Positions 32,348 to 43,488 of a DNA stretch of 64,000 nucleotides are shown here, one piece after another. The stretch is from Stenogyne calaminthoides (lineage: Eukaryota > Streptophyta > Magnoliopsida > Lamiales > Lamiaceae), in the NCBI GenBank assembly GCA_037126765.1, contig JBBCBC010000016.1, positions 14,744,728 to 14,808,727 of the forward strand, written 5' to 3'. A program made the translations under genes and the position numbers. Under the pieces are notes generated by a model that did not search any database, was not told the origin of the DNA, and saw nothing but the letters and a program-made list of their open reading frames with translations. How positions within the stretch are numbered: the stretch's first letter is position 1; each line of letters opens with the position of its first letter.

Positions 32348-34165
32348 TGTTGGGGAATTAATTGCCCGGATCTATTCGGGATGAATATTTAAATACAAAT
32401 TTAATTCTAGCAATTATTACTAGCATGAATTAATCCTATATTAATTCAAATAATAATTCAACCACAAATAATGCATATAAACAATTCACATAAATCCTAC
32501 GCATGCGGAATTGCTACGGGTCTACGTGAACTAACCTCTTGGAGTGGCAATGGTCTCGTCGATGAAAACACACCAAAAAGCCTTCCCAAGTATTCCCAAG
32601 TCCTTGCTCGTCAATCCGGTGGAAGGAAGCTCGCGAACAATTAACAAAAGGGAAAATAAAATTTGTTGCACCACCTTTGTTGATTTACTAATTTTTCCAA
32701 CACATGGAATTGTACTTGGGGATGAAAGAATCATCTCCTATTTATAGAGGGGGGGTTGGTCGAAATTTTGGAATAAAAATAATATGGAAAAATCTTTTCT
32801 TGATCTCCAAGAAATCTTGAATATATCTCATATATTCTTTTCTCCATAATTAAAATATTCCACAAAAAATCCCAACTCCTCTTGTTATGGCATATTTCGA
32901 AATTTTAAGAGAAAAGAATCCAAGATTTGGATATTCTTGAATTTATGAGATATACTTGTATTGCAAGAATACATATCTTCCATAATATATTTTCAAGAAA
33001 ATCAAGAAAATCTTTCTTTCCCTTAATTATTCAAAATTTTCGAAAATTTCATGGTAAATAACCAAGTGGGAGATTTCTTGAATTTAATGAGATAATCTTG
33101 TATTCCAAGAATACATATCTTCATTCCATAACAAAATTCAAAGAAAATCTTTCTCCCCTTTTATTTACTATTTTCGAAATTTAGGAAAAATAAGCAACAA
33201 AAATTTATTTTATTTTTAAACACCTTTTTTAGTTATTGGACTTTATGTTGGGCTACTTGAGGGGCCTTTAGGAGAATTAAGATTGGACCTTCCAATGGAT
33301 CTTGAATTATCAATATTGAGCCACAATATTATTCAAGCCCATAAATATTAATTAATCCCACTACATAATTAATATTGCACTATCCATCTTAACCCATATT
33401 ATTGTTAATATGGCTCCGGTTATTATTTTCCGTGTTTAAGATTATCTAGTCCATTAATTAATTCAAGCCTTTGAAATAGCTTTCCATTAATTAATATCTT
33501 TTATCCTTGGTAAAAGAACGTTCAACATTATTATCCATCACAGGAAACTAGTTACATTTGCAAGATTTGGTATGATAAAACTTATGAACCTCCTAAGGGG
33601 GCAAACCGTCGAACAAGCATACTTGCACACGATTCTCGTCAGATTAAATCTTAGCAATCGCATGTGACCAATAATATTGCCCAAGATATAAAGTATTGAA
33701 TCTCGTTGATTCTCTACCCGTAATAAGTCAAAGCAATAGTTACTAACCACACGTGATCCTATTTAAGGATTTAAGATTAAGAAATAACGAACCACCGAGG
33801 TCTAATTCTTTCTAGTTCGGTTCTAAAAGAATTTATCCTCCCAGAGGTCCTCTTCAATTGCACTAGACATGCACTAGTGTAATCTCTTGGTCAAGGTAAG
33901 CTAATCCGAGCATTACACTTCAACCTTTCACGATGGATTGTTCATTTCCATCTAGGTCGTGAATGGTGTACTTTTTGGTTTTCGTTAATTTAATCTTCGT
34001 GATGGTATCACTAAATTAATACAATTTAATCGTCACAATTTCACTAAATTAACGACAATATATGTAACATTCTTATTTATTTAAAGCGATATGCAAGGAT
34101 TGATATTTAAAAACAATTTATTTGATTAAAAATATAAAGTAAAACATACTTTCAAAGATAATGAC
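32348..34165 (-). repeat. Shared D LTR (5' LTR of D1, 3' LTR of D2)
   Basis: Begins TGTTGGGGAATTAATTGCCC beside the D1 PBS. The right terminus and D2's polypurine tract are lost: around 34140-34180 the text runs from AAAGTAAAACATACTTTCAA into ACTCAAATTTAAG with about 30 bases missing. The last about 200 bases are scrambled. The minus TATA-like box CTATAAATAGG is at 32737-32747. D2 RNase H text follows directly on the right, so this LTR serves two elements. Confidence 0.8.
32737..32747 (-). promoter_or_regulatory. TATA-like box of the shared D LTR
   Basis: Minus strand CTATAAATAGG. The same site occurs in the other D and E LTRs (25294, 54406, 12064 and 56998). Confidence 0.6.
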
Positions 34166-34912
34166 TCAAATTTAAGTAAAGCATCTGTCGTGACATATAA
34201 ATAATTTAATTCGATTGACCCGGTCTTGACACCCATTCCTTCCACATGGAATGTATTCTTAGACCTTTGTGAATGGATCGTAGATAAACCAATATTCTCT
34301 CTTAACAATTTCTCGTATAAGATGGTATTTCTTTTTGTAGGATTGTGGGCTCTTGGTTCCCTTGAATTTATACTCGGCATTTTAAAGCAGTGATTGTCTT
34401 TGGTCAAATTCGAACTACATCCAAGTCCACTAGGAAGTTCTTTCCGGGTTACTTTGATATCTTGCTTCCATGGTAGAATCTGCGATGCATTTAGATAACG
34501 CTTCTCCATGTCATGGCTCTCCCCCATGCAAAACACATTGGGAGGTAGATTTTCACGGAATAAGGTTTGATTGGAAATCTAGTAGAAGCATGGGGATTGC
34601 CTTTAAAATGTCATCTATCTCGAGTTCTTTTTGTGTCTTAGGGCACAATTTCCTTGGATAGATGGATTCCATGCCGAATAGATCTCGAAGCATTTCTTGG
34701 AATCATAAGGAATGCATTTTGTCATCTATCTCTTTTTGTGTTTAGGGCAAGATAGATGGTCGAAATGCCTTTATGAAACGTTTTAAAGATGCGATGTATG
34801 AAGCCGATAACTATCATCCTTTTCTTTTCTTGCGATCTCGAGTGATCTTGATCCCAAGGATGTGCCCGGGCTTCCCTAAGTCCTTCATATCAAAACTGTT
34901 TTTGAAAGCCAT
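34166..34912 (-). pseudogene. D2 RNase H and RT end (scrambled), left of A
   Basis: Contains the same phrases as D1 27900-26870 but shortened and out of order. For example, GGGTTACTTTGATATCTTG, which belongs further upstream in RNase H, sits inside the block that should read AAGTTCTTGAGCC, and the GGATAGATGGATTCCATG region appears in partial repeats at 34650-34760. The end TTTGAAAGCCAT is the RT sequence into which A inserted; it resumes at 49543. No usable frame. Confidence 0.75.
34908..34912. repeat. Target-site duplication GCCAT of A (left copy)
   Basis: GCCAT before A's 5' LTR and again at 49543-49547 after its 3' LTR. The uninterrupted text GAAAGCCATGCCCTTACG is present in D1 at 27780-27797. 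Confidence 0.95.
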
Positions 34913-35824
34913 TGTTGGGAGATGAATTTAATAAAAGTATATATGATTTTTGATTAAGATCCCAAAACCCCTAAGTATGACATGTTCGGAATGATCTTGA
35001 TAGTTAAGTCGAGGATTCGGTTTTAGAGTGTCGAGGATGTTATCTCGCAAAATGTATAGTCAGCAGATATAGTTTAGGATAGGTTTTGAAGACTCTGGAG
35101 AACTCAGTATGTTTCTGAAGTATCCGAAGTTTCAGGATGAAACTGAGATATCAAGACTTCGATGATAATCTTGAGTAACTAAAGACTCAAAGACGAAGAC
35201 TCAAGACATCGGTCAAGATAAACTACAAAGATTGAAGACCTCAAGACTCGAGAAAACCACGAAGACTCGAGAAGACTCAAGACACGTAAGATAGAAGATC
35301 AAGAATCAAAAATTATCGAAAGGCACAAGAATTCTTGAAGACTCGATAATATTTGAATGCTCAAGATGAACTCGAAAGTGTTCCGAGGCACTGATAATAT
35401 CTATCTAAAGGATGCAATACTGAGAAGATCGCGATTCCTTAAGATGTTAGATATTGCCAAGACACTCAAATGCAGACAAAAAGGAACTAAGTCAGAAGTG
35501 TTGTTAAAGTTATATCAAACTCAGAGTTTGTAACCAAAAGAGTCATTGAAGGTGTCTACCTTTAATGGAGACAAAAAGTCAAAAAGAAGAAGACGACATT
35601 GTACCATCTTCGACATCGACAAAGTGATAAGGTCATTTGAAAAAAGATGTCGATGTACAAAAGTTCGCATCGCAAAAAGTGAAGATCGGCTACATGAAAA
35701 GCTATTACCTAAAACATGTTAGGGAGTTTCAAACCCTAAATATAGTCGTTTCACACACCACAAGAGGGAACTCACGAAGTTATCTCTCCAACGGATAGTT
35801 TTCAAAAGTGACCTTGGTGTATGC

Positions 35825-35834
35825 CTATAAATAC
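35825..35834 (+). promoter_or_regulatory. TATA-like box of A 5' LTR
   Basis: CTATAAATAC within the conserved GGTGTATGCCTATAA context, also found in the LTRs of B, C (minus) and A's 3' LTR. Confidence 0.65.
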
Positions 35835-36139
35835 TGGTGACCCTCTACATTGTAAGGTTACGGGAAATTTGTACGCAACTCAAGAGCTCAAACTTATTCT
35901 TGTAAAAGTGAAAGCACTCGAAAAACATAGAATTTCCCAAGTGCTTCGATATTGAAGAGAGCTCACTATACTAAGCCTAGCTTGATAAGATTTATCCAAA
36001 GCTTAGTCGAGATATCCTAACCCTTTGCATTGTGCTTCATTGTAAAGGATATCTCATCCTAGTTAGAAACCAACCGAGAAACCCCCAAAACCCTTGAGAA
36101 GGTAGTTGGAGTGTGTTTGTTGGTGAGAGAGTTGTAAAG

Positions 36140-36350
36140 AGTTAGTAAACTACGCGGAGTAGTCAGAAAACTCTAGAGGAAAAGTTAGTAAGCTACAGGG
36201 GTAGTCTGAAAACTTGTGTGTGATTGAGTAAGTAAACTACGGAGGTAGTCAGAAAACTCAAGGTTAGGTTAAGTTAGTAAACCACGTGGAGTAGTCGTAA
36301 AACTCGGGCGAGTTAGTAAGTAAACTACGAGGTAGTCGTAAAGCTCGGAT
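36140..36350 (+). repeat. LTR tandem repeat of about 42 bp, five units (A 5')
   Basis: Same array as in B and C. The 3' LTR copy is at about 48755-48965. Confidence 0.82.
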
Positions 36351-36937
36351 GTTGATAGTGAATTTCTCCGAAGAGTCGGGGAGAGTGGGCGTGGGAGCTT
36401 GAGTCTCTCGAACCACTATAATTCTTTGTGTTTTTTATTGCTTTCATTATATCTGACTTAAGCGATGCATTAACTTGTTTTGAAAGCATACTTTTCAGCG
36501 ATATTCAGTTGGAATCAATCCTTTGAAGTTGCATAAGTGAATCACTGACCTAATCACTATTTCAATTAAGGGAAGGTTTTTCACCAAAGCTTAAAACGAG
36601 TATAATCTAAGGGCCAACCATTCAAGACGATCGAGTAGCTAGAACAGATAGTTATCAAACCGAACTCTCTTCGAGGATTGATAAGTTAGTTATATCGATC
36701 CAAGCAACTTCGGGATCTTTGACACTCAGGACTCGGTTGGGATTATCGAGGTATCCGAAAGCGGCTCGGGATCATTTGTCTCAAGAGACTTTGACTCAAA
36801 AGCGATCTGTGTTTCTCGAACCTAATCTTCGGGACTATCTTACCCAAGTGACCTCGAAGAAAAAAGTTTTAAAAACACTTTGAACACATGTATTCCCCCA
36901 TACACGTGTAAGACTCGTTTTACACGGGACCAACAAG

Positions 36938-36948
36938 TGGTATCGAGC
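36938..36948 (+). other. Primer-binding site of A
   Basis: TGGTATCGAGC, two bases after the LTR; CAGAG reads CGAG. The hairpin arm GGTGGT/ACCACT is partly kept. Confidence 0.8.
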
Positions 36949-37067
36949 GGTGGTTCAACTTGACCACTTCTTTGTGTTGACCAAAGTTTTATTTTCAAAA
37001 AATACTTGTGGTCTATCCGAATCGATCTTATTTCTTTGAAATTTTTTACTTTTCAAAAGATGGAAAA

Positions 37068-39300
37068 ATGTCTCTCTAAAAAAGGACCATGTTCCGGTGG
37101 AGAACTATGACCTATAGAGAATGCGGAGGCTCAGATTCCAAACAGATATGTGGAATTGGTCTCTCAAGAGAAGTGAATCCCATAGGAAGAAGATGAGAGA
37201 GAATTGATCCAAATTTCCTAAGTCGATTGAGGAGGAGAGAAAGTTAGTCAATCTAGACTACATTGCAAAGAGACACACTATACAAGATTATTGATGATGG
37301 TGTGATGGGAATGATCTCTCAACGTAATATCTTGCTAAAGAGATTTGGGATACACTATTTTGTTATGTGCCAAGGCATGAGATCATATAAAAGAAAACAA
37401 ACTTTCAAATGGCAATTGAAAAGTTTGATAGTTTTGAAATGGATGATGGTGAATCAATAGACAAATTGGAAGTCGATTCACTAGCATCATGAATGATCTA
37501 AATGCACTTGGAAAGAAATATTCACGAGAGAGAAGTTGCATTGAAAATTCTTAGAGGTATGTCTAAGAAATGGGATATTCATGCAAAGTGGTGATTGAAA
37601 ACACCAAGAACATTAGTTCAATGCCTTACCAACAAGTCTCTCCGAATTTGAAAGCCTATGAATTTGTAATTGATAAGAAATCCAAAAAGATCGACAAAGA
37701 CAAAGATGATTCTTCATCGAGTAAGAATGTGGCTTTAAAAAGCAAAGATAAAAACAGTAAAAAACTAGAGAGTTCGAGAACCCCCATGCCAAAAATCAGG
37801 ATGAGCTTGAGGAAAAGCTAAAGATCGATGGCAAGGAGGTTTGACGAGACTTAATAGTAGATTTGGAAAATACAAAAACTATTAGGGAACCACGGTACCG
37901 GAAGAAACCCGAGGACGGATCAAGCGAGAAGAAGAAGGACTGAAAAGTGAAGGATCTTCATCAAGAGAAAGGACTCAAGTCCAAAGAAGAAAATGATCGG
38001 GATGATGATGCCAACAGATCTTTATAATTGCGGAAGAAAGGTCTTCTTCGGTATGATTGTCCGATTTGAGTGCTAAGGAGAGAAGAGAAAGGCAAGCTAA
38101 AAGAGATCGGAAGTTCTCTAGCAAAAAGGTCATGGTTGCGAGAAGAAGAACACTCGAGGAGGATCTAGCTCTTGGATGAGATATTCTCGGACAAAGGAAA
38201 GTGATGACATCCTCATCGATGGCCATTGAGGAGGTAAGCTCTTCTTTTCTCTTGTTGTTGCTCCTACACTAGCACAAGAGTTTTCAAGTTCCAAAAACAG
38301 ATCATTTTGACCGATGGATTCTTTTGAGAATCGATGAAGGACTATCTTTGTTTTTGCAAGGATCGCTAAATAGAACTCAAGAGCGAATAAGGAACCGAAA
38401 ATTTAAAAAAATCTAAAATGGAAAGACTCTAGCAATAATGAAATAACTTCTCAATTAATGGGAGCCTCTTGATGAACTGGATGTTACGAAAGTACAACTC
38501 TCGAGAGAAAGAGAAGGCGATAATGTCCCTAACTAAAAAGCTAGAGAAATCCATTTGAAGAAATTCAATTAATCGAATCGAAGTTCAATGACCTCTCTGA
38601 GAAGCATAAAACTCTACAGAACTGTGAGGATAGTGCACTGAAGAAGTTAACTCTATTGAATAAAGCATCTAATGTAATAGATGAAATTCAGAGTTATCAG
38701 AGATCTGCCACTATAAAAATCATGATTGGGATACATTCTAGGGGGAACCTCACAAGGTCATCTGAATGCTGCATCTAGTAGCAAGAAGACTATCTTTGTA
38801 AAACCAGTGGTACCTACACTTCAAGCTGGAGTAATGCCCAAGGTTGTAGACAAGGGAAAAGGACCTATGGTCTCAGTAAAACTAAATGATCAGGTTAGAA
38901 AGCCCAAACCTCAGGTGAAGGCTAGAAAACCTCAGGTGAAGGCTAGAAAACCTCAGTTGGAAAGTTTCAGCAAGTACTTCAAAGCCTCACGCTAAGAATG
39001 CAAACCGAAAGGCTCCACATCGAACCATCGGAGGAATCTTCGGATGAGAAACACTTTCACAGAGACATTATCAATCGAAGAGACCAAGTCCTCGATATCT
39101 TGAAAGACCCATTTCAAAAGACCTCAGAGGGTAAAGGTTATCTGAACCCAAGTCAACAAAGATTTAGACCAGCTGCACAAAAGCCTAAGCATCTGAACAG
39201 AAGGCCTGAACCAAAGAAGAATTCAAAAGCCCATGTTCATGCTAAAGCTAGCACATATATAGAAAACTGCTAAGGCACCCAGAGTAGTGGATGTATATGT
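37068..39300 (+). pseudogene. Sirevirus A gag (broken)
   Basis: Starts near ATG 37068 and follows B's gag throughout. Open pieces lie at 37263-37460, 37570-37821, 38726-38995 and 38998-39273. The CCHC knuckle region is at about 38020-38065 but its frame is disturbed. A contains about 170 bases of coiled, Lys/Glu-rich coding text (about 38465-38630) that B lacks. Near the end a short phrase (CAGGTGAAGGCTAGAAAACC) is repeated in tandem at about 38913-38960. Most differences from B are at CAG/CTG. Confidence 0.82.
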
Positions 39301-41440
39301 TGATATTTATGGAAGACAAATTAGCCACTCTAAAGTGATTAGAGTTGTCGAGTGATTTGGATTCCGAAGGTACAATTTAACCTCGTGGGACCCTACACAA
39401 ATTGGGTACCTAAGAATTGATCTATTTTTCAGGAGGAAAACAAGGGCACTAAGCTGATGAAAGATCACATGGCACTGATGAGCAAAGATTAAAAAGTTCC
39501 TGATATATGGTATCTTGATAGTGGATGCTCAAGATATATGACAGGATTCAAGAAGATGCTCAGTGACTATGTTGAACAAAGAGGCCCGCAGATCACTTTT
39601 GGAGATAACTCCAAGGGACATCTTGAATGATATAGAACTTTGGAAATCGATTTCGGTTCATATCCATGGTGTTTCATATGTATCCGGATTGAAGCATAAC
39701 TTTGCGCCAATTAGCTTGATTCTGTGATAAGGGTTTCAATGTTGAGTTCTCCAAGAACTTATGTTTTGTGAAAGATGATACATCGAAAGTATTCTTGGTT
39801 GGTACAAGAAAAGGGAATGTGTATCTTGCTGATTGGAGTTCAACTCCTAAAGATACATGTTTAGTTGCTAAAAGTTCCACAGATACCAGTTGGTTATGGC
39901 ATAAAAGAATGAATCACCTAAACTTCAAAACCCCGAACAATCTTGCAAGATTAGCTCTTGTGAGAGGGGTTTTTAATGAAGTGTTCGATAGAAGGAACAC
40001 ATTTGTGATGCGTGCGGAAAGGAAAACAAGTTAAAGCATCATTTAAAAGTAAAGTTGAAGTTTCTCTTTGAAAGAATACTTTTCAATTATTGCATATGGA
40101 TCTCTTTTGTCCTATAACACTGTGAGCACTAATGGCGGGGAAATAGACATTGGTAGTAGTTGATGACTACTCAAGATATACTTGGGTCATATTCTTACTC
40201 AAGAAGAAAAAGAGACTCGAGATAAAATTTGCGAAATTACTAAAAAAGGCTCGAGAATGAGAAAAAAATCTGAGTGTGGTCAAAATCGGATCGACAAAGG
40301 CGAGTTTATAAATCATATCATATCGATTACATGCAGAGAATGGAATTTTACATGAAACATCGATTGCAAGGACCCTCAACAAAATGGTGTTCTTTGAAAG
40401 AAGGAACAAAACTCGAAAAAAGAAGTTTGCAAGGACAATGATAGTGAAGTTGATATTTCTAAAAGATTTTGAAATTTGAAGTTGTCAACAACTACATGCT
40501 ACTCTCGAGAATAGATCCATCTTGACCAAGAGTCAAGGCAAAACACCCTATGAGCTTTGGAATGAAAGGAAGCCTCTTGTTTCTTTCTTTTCGTGTGTTT
40601 GGTTGCAAGTGTTTCATACACAATAATGGTAAAGACCGATTGAAAACATTTGATAGTAAAAGTCGATGAAGGAATATTCTTAGGATATTCGAAGTCAAAA
40701 AGCTTTCGAGTTTACAAGTTGTAGGACTCTTATTGTGGAGGAAACACCTCATGTTGTTTTTGATGAATCTACTTGTGTTCAGAAGAAATAGGAACATGAT
40801 GCAAATGAACTGACCAAGAGGATCACCAGATTAAGCCTGAAACAGAAAGACAAATCATCCACTGAATCTGAAAAGAAGAAGTCAGTCACTATCTATGATT
40901 GGAGTGACTCGGACTCAGATAAAGAAGTTCGAGAATAGAAATCGAGGATGGTGAGACTCGGAAAACCAACACTCAAAGGTGACCAATACGAGCAGACACC
41001 GATTCGGACTCGGTATGTGATGCCAATGAAGATGTGGTCACGGGTGAGGCAAATTCTGAATCTATCAACCAAAGGGGAACAAATGTCTCGACAATGTTCG
41101 AATAGAATGTCCCCGAGGAAGATGATTCCTTTCTCTGCTTTTTTGTTGTTCCTGAATTTACTGATTTAACTGAACCTAACATTTCAAATGTTGAGGACAC
41201 TATTGAAACAGGAACATCAAGAAGGAAATGGTTAGATAGTCATCCTACAAGTCATATTGTGGGTGATCTAGCTGAAGGTGTTAAAACAAGAAGGTTTCCA
41301 TGGTGAAAGTGCACTATTCTGGCCGCTTCCTATCGGAGAAAGAACTCTTCGAGATTGGTGAAGCTCTACAAGATTCTCATTGGATTCTTGCTTTATGCAA
41401 GATGAAATTTGAATCAATTCTCAAGAAATAAAGTATGGAG
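39301..41440 (+). pseudogene. Sirevirus A protease and integrase (broken)
   Basis: Protease text with the Asp-Ser-Gly site (Asp codon 39517-39519) is followed by the pre-integrase zinc region, open at 39768-40034 with LWHKRMNHLNFKTPNNLARL. The integrase core then carries VVVDDYSRYTWVIFLL near 40150-40200. The second half of the core and the acidic linker (40200-41440) are shattered. Frame breaks are many more than in B in the protease but similar in the integrase. Confidence 0.8.
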
Positions 41441-42170
41441 TTTGGTAGATAGACCGGAAAAGGCACAATGTCATTGGAACCAAGTGGGTTTTCAAGAATA
41501 AAATAGATGAAAACAACAACATTGTAAGAAACAAAGGCAAATTTAGTTGCACAAGGTTATTCCCAAGAAGAAGGCTTGGATTATGATGAAACCTTTGCAG
41601 ACTGTTGCAAGACTAGAAGCCATCGATTGTTTCTTGCATATCTTGCCCACATGAAGTTCACAGTCTATCAAATGGATGTGAAAAGTGCATTTTGAATGGA
41701 GTGCTTAAGAAAGAGGTTTATGTGGAACAACCTCCCGGTTTCAAACAGAATGACCAAGTTTGTGCTCGAAAAAAGCTTTTATGCGGTCTTAAGCAAGCAC
41801 CCGAGCATGGTATGATACTCTTTCTCGGTTTCTTTTTTACCATGGTTTTGTCAAAGGGCGGTTGATAGAACTCATTCGGGATAGAAGATGGGGAAGATAT
41901 CTTCTTGGTTCGGATATATGTTGATGACATCATTTTTGGATCTCAAACCATCGGTTGTGTGAAAAGTTTTCAACAATCGATGAAAGGCAAATTTGAGATG
42001 TCAATGATGGGAGAGATGAATTTCTTTCTAGGTCTTCAAGTGAAATAAACAAAGGAAGGAATATTCATCAACTAGGCAAAATACACCAGAGATCCGATTG
42101 CTAAATATGGTGTATGAATTGCAAATACGTTAGGATTCCCATGAATACTAACTACAAGATGGATCGATTC
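41441..42170 (+). pseudogene. Sirevirus A reverse transcriptase (broken)
   Basis: Aligns base for base with the intact RT of B. The active-site box Tyr-Val-Asp-Asp is present (41917-41928) and SMMGEMNFFLGLQ follows, but about ten small changes break the frame. Several are of the type CTCAGAAAAG to CTCGAAAAAAG. The same catalytic blocks are recognisable in three frames. Confidence 0.85.
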
Positions 42171-42840
42171 GAAGGCAAATCGGTGAGCCATCTTGATTAT
42201 AGAGGAATCATTGGATCATTGCTCTATCTCATAGCAAGTAGGTAGGATATAACATTTGTTGTTGGGATATGTGCAAGATACCAAGCAAATCCTAAATTTA
42301 GTCACATGGAGGTCGCCAAAAAGATCTTGAAGTATCTTAAAGGCACGATGAATAGAGGATTATGGTATCCGGTGATGATAACCTTGAGTTAAGTGGTTAC
42401 TCGGATTTGATTATGGAGGTTCGAAATTGTGAAGTCCACCTCAAGAACTTGTCAATTTCTAGGAAGTAAGTTGATATCTTGGTTTTCGAAGAAACAAACC
42501 TCGATGAGCAACAAGTACTCTTCTCGGGTTTGAATATATTCTTTCTGCGAAGGAATTGCGGTGCTCGATTCTTTGGCTAAGACAACAATTAAGGGATTAT
42601 AAAGTTGTAGCCAATGAAGTACCAATATTTTGTGACAATAATAGTGTCATTGCTTTTTCACAAAATCCGGTATTGCACACCAAATGCAAGCATGTGGATA
42701 TCGGACATCACTTCATCGAGAGATCATGTCGAGAAGAAGGACATAAGGATGGAGAAAATTCATCTTGATAGCAGAGAGTCGATATCTTGACTAAACCTTT
42801 GGTGAATCAAGATTTCGGGAACTTTTCGGTTGAATTAGGG
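42171..42840 (+). pseudogene. Sirevirus A RNase H (broken)
   Basis: Text parallel to B 21470-22157: the YLKGT-type start, a damaged Asp block (TGYSDADYGG equivalent near 42395-42420), then FCDNNSVIAFSQNPVLHTKCKH in open frame 42556-42768 and the DILTKPL end. Terminal domain of pol. Confidence 0.82.
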
Positions 42841-43488
42841 ATGTTAGAACGGTGTATAGAAAAATCTGAAAAATTGAAGGTTTTTAGGAAGCATGAAGTT
42901 TTTCGATTCTCTTCGAGAAGCTTAGGATAAAATGGAAATCTTGAATCGAGTCTGGGGAAACTTCAGTTCTTTGAAGGTAAGTACTCAAGAGCAAATAGAA
43001 CCATTTCAATTTTCGAATATTATAATCGACATTTTATAAAGGTCGATTACTCGAAGAAGACCGATAGAGGAAAATTAGTCAAGAAGTAATGACTCATGCA
43101 ACTCATTTATTGCTTAAGTGAAGCTCGAAATCATTCACAATAAATACAAAACACACGAGGAATGTTTTTTGGGCGGGATCATTTTAAATTAGAAGAAGGT
43201 CAATAAATCATTTAATGCTCGCTACATTAATGACCAATGAGGATGTTTTGGCGGCTTACTTTTCGAGAGATCGTCGGTTCATATATCCGATTAATCGGAG
43301 ATTAATCTCAACCGTTGTTTTTCACCTAACCAACACGATTCCCCACGATCTCAAAGCTATATATACCCTAAGAAGCCTTTCAAGCCAAAATTTTATTAAA
43401 CCCTTCGATTCCAAATCCTCTGCAAATAAATCCCTTGCCCGTGAAATTCCTAAACCCTAAAGCTTCACTTCTCAAATCAATCTCTAAA
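42841..43488 (+). promoter_or_regulatory. Spacer between pol and extra ORF, with TATA-like box (A)
   Basis: No ORF. CTATATATAC at 43357-43366 lies about 125 bases before the extra ORF's ATG, after TAACCAACACGATTCCCC. In B the box reads CTATTTATA at the same distance. Candidate promoter for a subgenomic transcript. Confidence 0.5.

Larger units (their letters stand above)
34913..36935 (+). repeat. 5' LTR of A
   Basis: 2023 bp, TGTTGGGAGATGAATTTAAT to ACGGGACCAACA. U3 has AAGACTCAAGAC-type repeats (about 35125-35350), the TATA-like box CTATAAATAC is at 35825-35834, the 42-bp repeat array at about 36140-36350 and the G-box inverted repeat at 36884-36909 (one arm has ACACATGTAT). Confidence 0.93.

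Noticed and set aside
34913..42850. C-to-T decay of methylated sites (deamination) as the cause of the CAG/CTG differences
   Set aside because: Deamination predicts TAG, TTG or CAA; the observed changes are CG, TCG, CGG and base loss.
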